Shown one piece after another: positions 44,920 to 52,932 of a DNA stretch of 64,000 nucleotides (its first letter is position 1; every line of letters begins with the position of its first letter). The DNA is from Niastella sp. (GTDB taxonomy: Bacteria; Bacteroidota; Bacteroidia; Chitinophagales; Chitinophagaceae). The position numbers were made by a program, and so were the translations under genes. A model generated the notes under the pieces. The model was not told the DNA's origin, searched no databases, and saw only the letters and a program-made list of their open reading frames with translations. The stretch lies in the NCBI GenBank assembly GCA_017744515.1, contig JAGIBF010000004.1, forward strand, positions 1-64,000. The letters are read 5' to 3'.

Positions 44920-46866
44920 TTATTTTGGTGCGATGACAAAATTGATCTTATCGTTTGTCTTTGGTTTGTTGATGGTGAATTTTATCCGGTAGATGTTGTC
45001 GCCCCAGCGGTCTTTCACGCCTTTGTCTTCCATCTCTGTCATCGGCACTTTTTCAATGGTGGCGCCCATCTGATTCGCATTGTATTTGATCACAAAATCT
45101 TTTTCTTCGCCGTTTTTGGGTTTGTAATGTATTACTAATTCTCCGGGCTTAATCAATGCGGCCGGGTAGCAGGTCATGAGGTTTTGGGTGATGCTGTCGG
45201 CCCGTGTGAGGGAGATGGCATCTTTGACTTCTACATTCTTACCGCGGTTGAGCCGTATGGTGCGCTGCCAGCTATTGATACCGGCATTGGCGGGATATGA
45301 TTTGCTGATGTCGAGTGATAGTTCAGCGAATGCTTTATCCTGTTTATAGGATACGTTGGATGCTTTGAACTGTGCGCCGGGTGATTGGTTGACGCCATTG
45401 ACGGTGGGCACGTTGTGGTAATCGGAACAGTTGTACCATATTTCGTAGCGTCTGCTGCTGAATGTCTTCCGTGTGTAGGTACCGCTGCCTACATCGATCA
45501 ATAAGGGTTGACCGTTGTAATAGACAACATAGTTGCCAATGTCGTTGTGGTTGTGGCTTTCGTCGTTGTGTCCTCCTTTGGCGGCGACAAACAATCCGTC
45601 TGTGCTTCCTTCTTTGTCTCTGGCGATCATCACTTGTATATCGGGGAGCCATACGTTGGCAGGCAAGGGCAGTCCTTGTGGTGCTTTGCGGTACTCATCC
45701 TGCATAAAGAGTGCAAACAGGTGCCGGAAATAATGAAAGCCTCCGACAGCAGTGGTTTCGGGTTTTCGATAGTACGCGCCAAACTGCATCATGTTGTTGT
45801 CCTGTATGTCTTTGCCAAAGCGATAGATCATATCGGCGGCCATGCCGGGCGTAGGAGAGGCGTCGGCAAAGTTTACAAAGTATGTTGGGCTGATCTGTGC
45901 GCGATAGATGAAGCGTGCCATGTTCTTTATCTTCTCATCCTGGTATACGTATTGGAACGCGTTGTTGGAGGCGAGGTTGAGCATGGCAATGTTGTCGTAC
46001 AGGGATGCAGCAGCAGCGCCCCAATAGCCGGGGCCTTCATCGCATCCGCCATCCTGTGGGTAAGGGTTGGTGAACTCGTCCAGTGTCCACAATATTTTAG
46101 CGACTGCATTGGCTCTTTTCGTGTCGTCTTTTTCCAACAGCAGTACGGTGTTGAGCCAGTTGGAACATATCCATGGATTCCAGTTGTTGGGTGGGCGACC
46201 ATTGGCGTTCTTCGTCATCCAGCCATGTGGTTTGGTCATGAGTGGTTCGAAGATGCGGTAGTTGGTTTCATAGTAGATGCGCTTCCTGATCTGTGGTGAT
46301 ACGGCATCGAGTTTATCGCCAAGGAAATAATCTACCCAGGCAAGAAAGGTGCCTGTCTCTGCACTAAAGAGATCAACAAAGGGGGCCGAAACATCCATAA
46401 GCCCGGAGTATTCTTTGCGTTGTGGCAGGTGGGCTGGTACGCCCCACCAGGATTCTTCACAGATATTCCATACGCCGTTGATGATGGGATCGATGAAGCG
46501 GCCTTTGTTCTCATATACTTCTGCCAGCAGGAGTGTGCCTAATACATTTCGTTTTTCAAAGCTGACGTTCTGGTATTCGTTGCGGTCGCCTGTGCGCTCG
46601 ATCAACAATGATTTGGTGGCGGGAATGGAAGGCCAGCTGTAGCTGATGTATCCTTCTGCTTTTTTAAGGATGGCTTCCATCATGTCTTTGTCGGCTTTTG
46701 CCCAGCCGGTGCGGTCGCTGGTGCGGGGAAAAGGTGTCCATTGTGCCTGTGGTATCAATACTTTCGTGAGTTGCGCTGTGTGGTATTTGCCGCTCAGCAG
46801 GTTTTGCTGTGCGGTGAGTTGCAGGCATGGCAGCATGATCAGCAGTAACAGGATCGTTTTTCTCAT
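44920..46866 (-). CDS. Heparinase II/III-family protein
   Basis: Secreted protein of 648 residues (signal ending LQLTAQQ). The alpha/alpha toroid has NWNPWICSNWLNTVLLLEKD and GGCDEGPGYWGAAAASLYDN with the catalytic Tyr candidates. The C-terminal beta-sheet domain has the heparinase II/III signature SHNHNDIGNYVVYYNG, followed by PLLIDVGSGTYT and SDYHNVPTVNG. These enzymes cleave uronic-acid-containing glycosaminoglycans or related polymers by elimination. It lies two bases upstream of the PL8-like gene and five bases after the BNR_4 gene, so it is in one operon. Confidence 0.88.
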   Translation of the reverse strand: MRKTILLLLIMLPCLQLTAQQNLLSGKYHTAQLTKVLIPQAQWTPFPRTSDRTGWAKADKDMMEAILKKAEGYISYSWPSIPATKSLLIERTGDRNEYQNVSFEKRNVLGTLLLAEVYENKGRFIDPIINGVWNICEESWWGVPAHLPQRKEYSGLMDVSAPFVDLFSAETGTFLAWVDYFLGDKLDAVSPQIRKRIYYETNYRIFEPLMTKPHGWMTKNANGRPPNNWNPWICSNWLNTVLLLEKDDTKRANAVAKILWTLDEFTNPYPQDGGCDEGPGYWGAAAASLYDNIAMLNLASNNAFQYVYQDEKIKNMARFIYRAQISPTYFVNFADASPTPGMAADMIYRFGKDIQDNNMMQFGAYYRKPETTAVGGFHYFRHLFALFMQDEYRKAPQGLPLPANVWLPDIQVMIARDKEGSTDGLFVAAKGGHNDESHNHNDIGNYVVYYNGQPLLIDVGSGTYTRKTFSSRRYEIWYNCSDYHNVPTVNGVNQSPGAQFKASNVSYKQDKAFAELSLDISKSYPANAGINSWQRTIRLNRGKNVEVKDAISLTRADSITQNLMTCYPAALIKPGELVIHYKPKNGEEKDFVIKYNANQMGATIEKVPMTEMEDKGVKDRWGDNIYRIKFTINKPKTNDKINFVIAPK

Positions 46867-46871
46867 AGCGC

Positions 46872-48368
46872 TTATTTTAGTGGTACAGGTTTGGCGGCGG
46901 TTGTTTGCATATTGTAGGGCAACATGAATACCTGTCCTTGTTTATCGGTGAAAAATAATACAGAACGTGATAGTTTGTCTGCATCTCCATCTGCCCACAT
47001 GGCATAGAAATCCGGATGTGCGTTTAATGGCCGGCGTGCATAGGAGTGGTTGCGTGGGCTTTGCTGCGTGAGCTGGCGTGTTTTAGTCCAGGTGCTGCCA
47101 GCGTCTTTGCTTTCCCACAGGGCCATTTCTCCACCTGTGCCCCATTGTTGCGGGCCGGTCTCTGTAGGGCCAATGATCTGCCAGTGATCTCCTTCAATGT
47201 ATAATGATCCCATGTCGTAGTTGTGGGTGGAGCTACATACTTTAACGAAGTCCCATTGTCCATTTTTCCGGCGCATGATCACCCAATCGCGTGGGTTGCC
47301 ATCCGGGCCGGGCGCATATCCTTTGCTGACAACCGCCAGGGTTACCGGATTGCCAGCTGCATCAAAGTTGAGGTCATTGATGTATACCAGTTTTCCTTCG
47401 GCTTCGAAATCTTTTATGAGTGCGGGATTGTGTTTGTCGGTTATCGGCGTGGTAATGGGCTGGTTGTCGATCGTTGTCCACGTTTTGCCCATATCGGTTG
47501 TTTGTACAAGGTAGCAATTGGTGCGCTTGTCTACATTACCGTTTGGGTGGTAATTGAATACGCTCACCAGTTTATTCTTCCACACGTTGCTTATCTGGTA
47601 ATGGCCGCCCATGCCAGCGAGTTTTTGTTCGGGCTGCCATTGTTTGCCATCGGGGCTTGTGCTCCAATATAGTTCGCGGCCTTTGGTATATTTTGTAAAG
47701 AGGTGTATGAATCCTTTGCCTGGCATGTACCAGGGTTGTGGATAGGTGATCTCGCCTTCCCTAATTTTCTCAAAGTTAGTGATGTCGTAGGGCGCTTTGC
47801 TTTTGAAGATGATGCCGGGGCGGGTGGTATTGCGCCCACTGACGAATACCCATAGGTAGCCTTTTTCATCTATGGAAAGGGATGCATTGTCATGCGGGTC
47901 GTCTACTCCTTGCTTGTCATATACAATAACCGGTTGTGGAACGGTCTTGTTCCTGTGGTCGTAGTAAGACAGCATGATGAGCAGGTGGCGTTCATTTTCA
48001 GCGGTGGTTCCTCCGTACACAAAAAAGGTTTTGTTGACAGCTTCTGCATAAATGGCAATGGGCACATGGCTGGAGGTGTAGGTGCCCAGCCCACCGGAAT
48101 ATTTATCGCCGTATTGGGTAAACTGGCCGAGTGTAAACCAGATGCCTTTGTAGCCGTTTGCACGGGGGAGCTGTGCGGTGCCGGAATGGAATATTAACAA
48201 TAGCAATATAGTGATTACGCCCTTCGACAGCCCTTCGACAAGCTCAGGGTGACAGCAATTCAGGGTGACAGTTTGCACAGGGTGAGCTGCCCTCCCGTTA
48301 AGACGGGACAAGTTTTGGAGGGCAACCGACCCTGTGCTTGTATGGTTAGTGATCAATCTTTTTTCCAT
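46872..48368 (-). CDS. BNR_4-type beta-propeller, probable polysaccharide-lyase-like protein
   Basis: Open frame of 498 residues. The mature part from GYKGIWFTLGQFTQYGDKY onward is a BNR_4 propeller: GVDDPHDNASLSIDEKGYLW, then GGHYQISNVWKNKL, DKHNPALIKDFEAEG and VCSSTHNYDMGSLYIEG. Some ulvan-lyase families (PL24/PL25) share such propellers and use His/Tyr/Arg, so a lyase role is possible but not shown. The stretch before the signal-like ITILLLLIFHSGTAQ contains CHPELVEGLSKG, a translated intergenic repeat. The 5' end is thus disturbed. The ATG at 48368 overlaps the previous gene by 16 bases; a TTG within the hydrophobic segment is another possibility. Confidence 0.83.
   Translation of the reverse strand: MEKRLITNHTSTGSVALQNLSRLNGRAAHPVQTVTLNCCHPELVEGLSKGVITILLLLIFHSGTAQLPRANGYKGIWFTLGQFTQYGDKYSGGLGTYTSSHVPIAIYAEAVNKTFFVYGGTTAENERHLLIMLSYYDHRNKTVPQPVIVYDKQGVDDPHDNASLSIDEKGYLWVFVSGRNTTRPGIIFKSKAPYDITNFEKIREGEITYPQPWYMPGKGFIHLFTKYTKGRELYWSTSPDGKQWQPEQKLAGMGGHYQISNVWKNKLVSVFNYHPNGNVDKRTNCYLVQTTDMGKTWTTIDNQPITTPITDKHNPALIKDFEAEGKLVYINDLNFDAAGNPVTLAVVSKGYAPGPDGNPRDWVIMRRKNGQWDFVKVCSSTHNYDMGSLYIEGDHWQIIGPTETGPQQWGTGGEMALWESKDAGSTWTKTRQLTQQSPRNHSYARRPLNAHPDFYAMWADGDADKLSRSVLFFTDKQGQVFMLPYNMQTTAAKPVPLK
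48220..48271. repeat. Dispersed CCCTTCGACAAGCTCAGGG repeat inside a coding frame
   Basis: CCCTTCGACAG, then the full unit CCCTTCGACAAGCTCAGGG-TGACA and a partial tail CAGGGTGACAG. On the minus strand it is translated as CHPELVEGLSKG near the N-terminus of the BNR_4 gene. Confidence 0.8.
48275..48337. repeat. Structured hairpin repeat, copy 2
   Basis: Outer arms GCACAGGGT (48275-48283) and ACCCTGTGC (48329-48337) are perfectly complementary. Inside, GAGCTGCCCTCC faces GGAGGGCAACCGAC, and the loop holds an extra hairpin CCCGTTAAGACGGG. It lies between the first and second genes of the lyase operon, within the 5' end of the BNR_4 open frame. Confidence 0.72.
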
Positions 48369-50236
48369 TTATCAAGGGGTGTTTCGGATATGGTTTCTCC
48401 GGCAGCATTGGCTGGTTTAAGGGCTACGCGGAGAGTGGTTTTGGTATTGGCCGGCAGGGTTACTTCGAAACCGGTGAGTGTGGTGCCGGGATTGGGGGCA
48501 TCATAATCGTGGGGCGGGTCGGTAGACCATGTTTTCATGGTTACGTTTGCCGGTGCTGATACTTCCAGTATCAGTTTCTTTCCGTCTTTGGTCAGCTCTG
48601 CGCGGTTGTTGCCGGTGATGGCTACGCTGGCAGGGGTAAGGAGTGTCCAGCGCAGGGTAGTGGGCTGGTCCAGTGTTTCTACTTCATCCTGTACCAGTAC
48701 ATAGGCTTTGTTGACGATGGCAATGCCGCGATTGGCTTTTGTGAGTGTGCCTTTGTATACAGCTGTCATATCGGTAGTAGCTTGCTGGAAAGAAGGATCT
48801 GTTGATGTGCCGGTGATCGGTGCATAACCATCGACGCGCTGGTGCTGGTTGTTGATGGCAAGGGTATTGTGTACCAGGTTGGTGAGCCGGAATACTGTCC
48901 AGCGCTCTGCGTCCTGTGTTCTTCCAAATAGTTTGATGCCTTTGGATTCAAGTGATTCATAATCCTGCATGCCAAAGTCCATAGCCCAGCGTACGCCGTC
49001 GGCTTCCATTACAAAGGAGCCTATATCCATGTGTGCATGGTTTACCGATACGGAGCCTCCTTTCATACCCACGAAGATGGCATTGGGATCAGTCCAGGAG
49101 GTGCGCATCAATGCTACGGGGTTTTTGCCTTTGCCTACCCACATGGTGGAAGCGGGGGCTTGTATTTTGTCGATGCCGGTGCCTGCTCCCCACAGCATAA
49201 TGGCTGGCAGCAATCGGTTGCCTACCTGTGTTTTTGGATCGGTAGTGAGCAGGCGGCTTCTTTCCACCCAAAGCAGGGAAGGGTTTTTCTGTTTGTTGGC
49301 AAACCAGAACATGGCTGGCTGCAGGCCTCCACTGCCTCCTGCATCCGAATAGTTGAAAGGTCTGCCTGAAGGGCCGGTCATGTTTTCCAGGTAACCGGCC
49401 GTCTTCAGGAAACCAGGTTTTTCATTGAGGCCAAAGTCCTTTCCGAATAATTTTTCTATAGCGCTGTTGAACATAACATTGAAGCTTGTCCCATATCCCC
49501 AGTAGCCGTATCCTTCGGGGTAGGCTCCATCGGGCGCGTAATCGGCCATGGGCAGTACGATGGTTTCGATAGCGCGGTTGATCAATTGTTTGGCCAGTGC
49601 CGGCTCATCTTCGTAAATAGCCATTGCTCCATAGGCCATGCCGGCGTTGCATACCTGGTTCCAGTTGTGTTCTGCTTTGAGCCAGCTGTTGTTTTTAGCG
49701 TCGAGTGAGGGTTCGAGGCCTTTCTTCAGGATGGCTGTTTTTATGGCGGTGCGGGAGGCTGGTGGCAGCTGATCATAGAGCCAATCGTATCCAATGGCCA
49801 TGGCCATCGTCATTTCGGCCACATCGAGGAAGTGGGAGGGGTTCCAATCGCTGAAGGCGGCAATGGCCAGCATTTCTTTTTCTGCGCGCTGATAGTATTG
49901 TGGTTGTTGTGAAAGCCGGTAAGCATAGGAGAGAAAGAAGATGCGGCGGATGGCTTCACGTGATTTGTCGAGCAGGCGTCGACCGATCTGTATGCGTTCC
50001 AGTACGGGCTTTTGCAACAAGTCGTCCGACCCGGTCAGGATTGCCTGGTGCATGCCACTCCATATCTTATCGTCTTTAATGGTGTTTTGTATGTTCTTTT
50101 CTTCGCCTTTGTGCAATAGTATGCGTGGGTGTGCCGGTAACTTGTTGAAGGCGCCAACATGGTCAGTTTGAGCAGTAGCTGTAAATACAGTTAACAGGAG
50201 CAGTGCCGGCAGTACGGCCAGGTGTTTTATTCGCAT
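48353..50236 (-). CDS. Heparinase II/III-family protein, first gene of lyase operon
   Basis: Secreted protein of 627 residues. The signal MRIKHLAVLPALLLLTVFTATAQ sets the start at 50236; the 29 extra codons upstream translate a repeat and non-signal sequence. The toroid has LPAHPRILLHKGEEKN, AEHNWNQVCNAGMAYGA and PEGYGYWGYGTSFNVMF. The C-terminal half has VNHAHMDIGSFVMEADGVRW followed by DFGMQDY, the heparinase II/III metal and catalytic His region. Overall it resembles the PL21/heparinase II side of the superfamily, but I cannot assign a subfamily. It is the first gene transcribed leftward from the shared LacI-controlled region. Confidence 0.87.
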   Translation of the reverse strand: MRIKHLAVLPALLLLTVFTATAQTDHVGAFNKLPAHPRILLHKGEEKNIQNTIKDDKIWSGMHQAILTGSDDLLQKPVLERIQIGRRLLDKSREAIRRIFFLSYAYRLSQQPQYYQRAEKEMLAIAAFSDWNPSHFLDVAEMTMAMAIGYDWLYDQLPPASRTAIKTAILKKGLEPSLDAKNNSWLKAEHNWNQVCNAGMAYGAMAIYEDEPALAKQLINRAIETIVLPMADYAPDGAYPEGYGYWGYGTSFNVMFNSAIEKLFGKDFGLNEKPGFLKTAGYLENMTGPSGRPFNYSDAGGSGGLQPAMFWFANKQKNPSLLWVERSRLLTTDPKTQVGNRLLPAIMLWGAGTGIDKIQAPASTMWVGKGKNPVALMRTSWTDPNAIFVGMKGGSVSVNHAHMDIGSFVMEADGVRWAMDFGMQDYESLESKGIKLFGRTQDAERWTVFRLTNLVHNTLAINNQHQRVDGYAPITGTSTDPSFQQATTDMTAVYKGTLTKANRGIAIVNKAYVLVQDEVETLDQPTTLRWTLLTPASVAITGNNRAELTKDGKKLILEVSAPANVTMKTWSTDPPHDYDAPNPGTTLTGFEVTLPANTKTTLRVALKPANAAGETISETPLDKWKKD

Positions 50237-50267
50237 ATGGCAATCAGGTTGCAGGTGAACTTTTTGA

Positions 50268-50304
50268 CAAAGGTGAGCCGCACTTTGAGGGCGACCCACC
50301 TTTG
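50268..50304. repeat. Structured hairpin repeat, copy 3
   Basis: CAAAGGTG (50268-50275) pairs with CACCTTTG (50297-50304) around the core AGCCGCACTTTGAGGGCGAC. It lies 32 bases upstream of the first lyase gene's start, within its leader or promoter. Confidence 0.72.
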
Positions 50305-50360
50305 TATCAAGGAAATTAGACATTCTCTGTCACAACAATCCTGTGGTGCAGGGCTTTATT

Positions 50361-50569
50361 TTTACGAAAACGTTTCAGTAAATAAATTGATTGTTCCTGA
50401 AAACGATTCCAGCTTTTTTCATCAAGTTTGAATGGCCTAACATTTCAGACCAAAACGATTGCCTATGTCAACGGGCCCTCCTTACATGGACCATGTTTCA
50501 TTGGTTCTTCTGTCAACTCAACGTCTCCAACTACCTTATCCACTATAAGCATACTGGAAACGATTTCAG
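50361..50569. promoter_or_regulatory. LacI-type operator cluster between the lyase operon and the LacI gene
   Basis: The 387-base gap between the divergent genes holds several operator-like words. These are GAAAACGTTTC with the palindrome AAACGTTT (50368-50375), CTGAAAACGATTCCAG (50397-50412), CCAAAACGATTG near 50450-50461, and CTGGAAACGATTTCAG (50554-50569). Bases 50397-50431 are identical to 5907-5941 upstream of susC. The segment AAACGTTT..AGTAAATAAAT is shared as well. The cluster can control both the lyase operon and the LacI gene. Regulation by the adjacent LacI protein is inferred. Confidence 0.72.
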
Positions 50570-50623
50570 CCTTTTTGCAACTAATGCCGCTGCATCGTGT
50601 CTTTGTGTGTAGAGCCCGCCATT

Positions 50624-51655
50624 ATGAAGAAAAAACTTAACAAAAAAAACTCCATCCAGGACCTCGCAGCTGCCTTACAGTTGTCTCCCGCCACCATTTC
50701 CCGTGTATTGAATAATCATCCGCACGTGCATGAAGCCACGCGTACCAAGGTAATGACCATGGTTGAACAGGTGGGTTACAAGCGTAATGTGATGGCATCA
50801 GGGTTGCGTACCAATAAGACGAATACGATCGGATTGATCGTGCCACGTATTTCGATGTTCCTGCATACGGAGGTGATCACTACTATTCAGAACGGACTGC
50901 ACACGCATGGTTATAATCTGATCATCTGTCAGTCGAATGATTCGCTTGAAATAGAGAAGGATCTTGCGCAAACGATGTATGCTTCGCGGGTGGATGCGGT
51001 GATAGTGGCGTGTACGTTGTTTACTTCCGATTTCAGCCACTTCGATGTGCTGACTCAAAATAATATTCCTGTTCTTTTTTATGACCGTGTGCCGGTAAAG
51101 CCATATCCCGCTTGTGTGATCAAGGGGGATGATTTTCGTGGGGCCTACCTTGCCACTTCGCACCTGATCGAGCTGGGCAGCAAACGGATTGCTTATATCT
51201 CCGGCCCGATCGGCTGTAATATCTATATTGACCGGTATGCCGGTTTCGAGCGTGCCATGCAGCAGCATGATATGCCGGTGCAGAAGGACCTGGTGTTTTA
51301 CCATGAGCTTACTGTAGACAATGCGCGCAAAAGCCTGCACCGTTTGTTTGCCCGCAAGCCTTATCCCGATGCTATCCTGGCCGCCAACGATCTTACAGCG
51401 CTGACGGCGCTGGCTTTTGCCAAAGAGATCGGTATTGCTGTGCCGCAGGAATTGCGGATCGTGGGTTATTCCAATGACCCGCGTTCTTCTATCGTGACGC
51501 CTTCTATTACTACGGTGGAGCAGTTTCCGGGACGTATCGGTCAGGTCATTGTTGCTGAATTGCTCAGGGTCTTAAAGAACGATATGCAGTCGGTAGCGAT
51601 CGATGCGCCACCGATCATAACGCCGGTGGAATTGATCAGGAGGATGTCTACGTGA
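50624..51655 (+). CDS. LacI-family transcriptional regulator
   Basis: DNA-binding regulator of 343 residues. The LacI helix-turn-helix is SIQDLAAALQLSPATISRVL followed by NNHPHVHEATRTKV and the hinge region VMASGLRTNKT. A periplasmic-binding-protein-like sensor domain follows (IGLIVPRISMFLHTEVI... GYNLIICQSND... VVAEL). The ATG at 50624 is preferred; an upstream start at 50597 adds non-conserved residues. It is divergent from the lyase operon and preceded by operator-like sites, so autoregulation and control of the lyases and SusCD are likely. The ligand is presumably an oligosaccharide or its product. Confidence 0.93.
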   Translation: MKKKLNKKNSIQDLAAALQLSPATISRVLNNHPHVHEATRTKVMTMVEQVGYKRNVMASGLRTNKTNTIGLIVPRISMFLHTEVITTIQNGLHTHGYNLIICQSNDSLEIEKDLAQTMYASRVDAVIVACTLFTSDFSHFDVLTQNNIPVLFYDRVPVKPYPACVIKGDDFRGAYLATSHLIELGSKRIAYISGPIGCNIYIDRYAGFERAMQQHDMPVQKDLVFYHELTVDNARKSLHRLFARKPYPDAILAANDLTALTALAFAKEIGIAVPQELRIVGYSNDPRSSIVTPSITTVEQFPGRIGQVIVAELLRVLKNDMQSVAIDAPPIITPVELIRRMST

Positions 51656-51722
51656 GAGTTGACTGGTTAACAGGTTGAAAAGTTGATAGGGTAATACAAT
51701 AATCAAAATACTTGTCATTAAT

Positions 51723-52904
51723 ATGAAAAGGATTGTTCTGTTTTTTATTGGCGCTGTTTATTGTCAGGGAATATTTGCGCAGCCTTCCAAAAAAGCCATG
51801 CAGCAATTGATCGATGAGAACATGCAGTTTGCTGCGCAGCAGTACAAGGTGCTGGCGCAGAAGACGCCGGCTACTGTGATGCCACGCACTTTTCAGGGTG
51901 ATACGCTGGTGACCAGCAATACCAAGTGGTGGTGCAGCGGGTTTTATCCAGGCACACTTTGGCTGATTTATGCCGGTACGAAAGATGCCGCTATTAAGGA
52001 AGAGGCTGAAAAGAGGTTGGGTATTCTGGAAAAGGAAAAGACCTATACGGGCAACCATGATCTTGGATTTATGATGTATTGCAGTTTTGGTACTGCTTAT
52101 GATATTACGAAAAAACCTGCTTACAAGGATGTGATCTTTACTGCCGCTCATTCGCTGTCTACCCGGTACCGTCCTTCCATTAAAGCTATTCAGTCCTGGG
52201 ATTCGAGTAAGAATTTCAACTGCCCGGTGATCATCGACAATATGATGAACCTTGAGTTGCTGGAGTGGGTAACTCAGCAAGGCGGCGATAAGAAGTATCA
52301 CGAGATCGCTGTGACGCATTCCAATACCACTTTGAAGAACCACTACCGTCCCGATTACAGTTCGTGGCATGTGCTGGATTATAACCTGGCATCTGGCGGT
52401 GTTTCGCGCAAGAAAACGCACCAGGGTTATGCTGATGAATCGGCGTGGGCCCGTGGTCAGGTGTGGGGCTTGTATGGCTATACGGTAATGTATCGCTTTA
52501 CCAAAAATCCCGCTTATCTGGACCTGGCTCAGAAGATCGCCGGCTTTCTGCTGAAGCATCCCAATCTGCCGGCTGACAAGATACCTTACTGGGACTTCAA
52601 CGCGCCTGACATTCCTAACGCCAAGCGCGATGCTTCTGCAGGATCGATCATGGCTTCTGCGTTGCTGGAGCTGGCGCAATATTCCAAGGGTAAAGTGAAG
52701 GATGAATATGTGGCTACTGCCGGACAGATTCTGGAGTCGCTGTCATCTCCTGCTTACCGTGCTCCGCTGGGTTCCAATGGTGGTTTCCTGCTGCTGCACA
52801 GTGTAGGCTCACTACCACATAATTCGGAAGTGGATGTACCGCTGACCTATGCCGATTATTACTTTATTGAAGCGCTGGGCAGGTATAAGAAGTGGTATTT
52901 GTAG
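51723..52904 (+). CDS. GH88 unsaturated glucuronyl hydrolase
   Basis: Enzyme of 393 residues with a signal peptide ending GIFAQ, probably periplasmic. It has the GH88 alpha/alpha barrel. The two catalytic Asp candidates are Asp113 in TGNHDLGFMM and Asp172 in VIIDNMMNLELL. Other family landmarks are WWCSGFYPGTLW, DESAWARGQVWGLYG and DASAGSIMASALLEL. GH88 removes the 4,5-unsaturated uronic acid that lyases leave on the non-reducing end of oligosaccharides. This completes the pathway started by the lyases next door. It follows the LacI gene by 67 bases on the same strand. Confidence 0.94.
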   Translation: MKRIVLFFIGAVYCQGIFAQPSKKAMQQLIDENMQFAAQQYKVLAQKTPATVMPRTFQGDTLVTSNTKWWCSGFYPGTLWLIYAGTKDAAIKEEAEKRLGILEKEKTYTGNHDLGFMMYCSFGTAYDITKKPAYKDVIFTAAHSLSTRYRPSIKAIQSWDSSKNFNCPVIIDNMMNLELLEWVTQQGGDKKYHEIAVTHSNTTLKNHYRPDYSSWHVLDYNLASGGVSRKKTHQGYADESAWARGQVWGLYGYTVMYRFTKNPAYLDLAQKIAGFLLKHPNLPADKIPYWDFNAPDIPNAKRDASAGSIMASALLELAQYSKGKVKDEYVATAGQILESLSSPAYRAPLGSNGGFLLLHSVGSLPHNSEVDVPLTYADYYFIEALGRYKKWYL

Positions 52905-52932
52905 GCAACGAGTTAGCAAGCTCCTGCTTTAT

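Noticed and set aside
45508-46299. 263-codon open frame on the plus strand
   Set aside because: Antisense to the heparinase-fold gene and starting within it; no recognisable protein features apart from Val/Cys-rich shadow sequence.
51648-52679. 343-codon open frame on the minus strand
   Set aside because: Antisense to the GH88 gene, whose catalytic motifs are intact on the plus strand.
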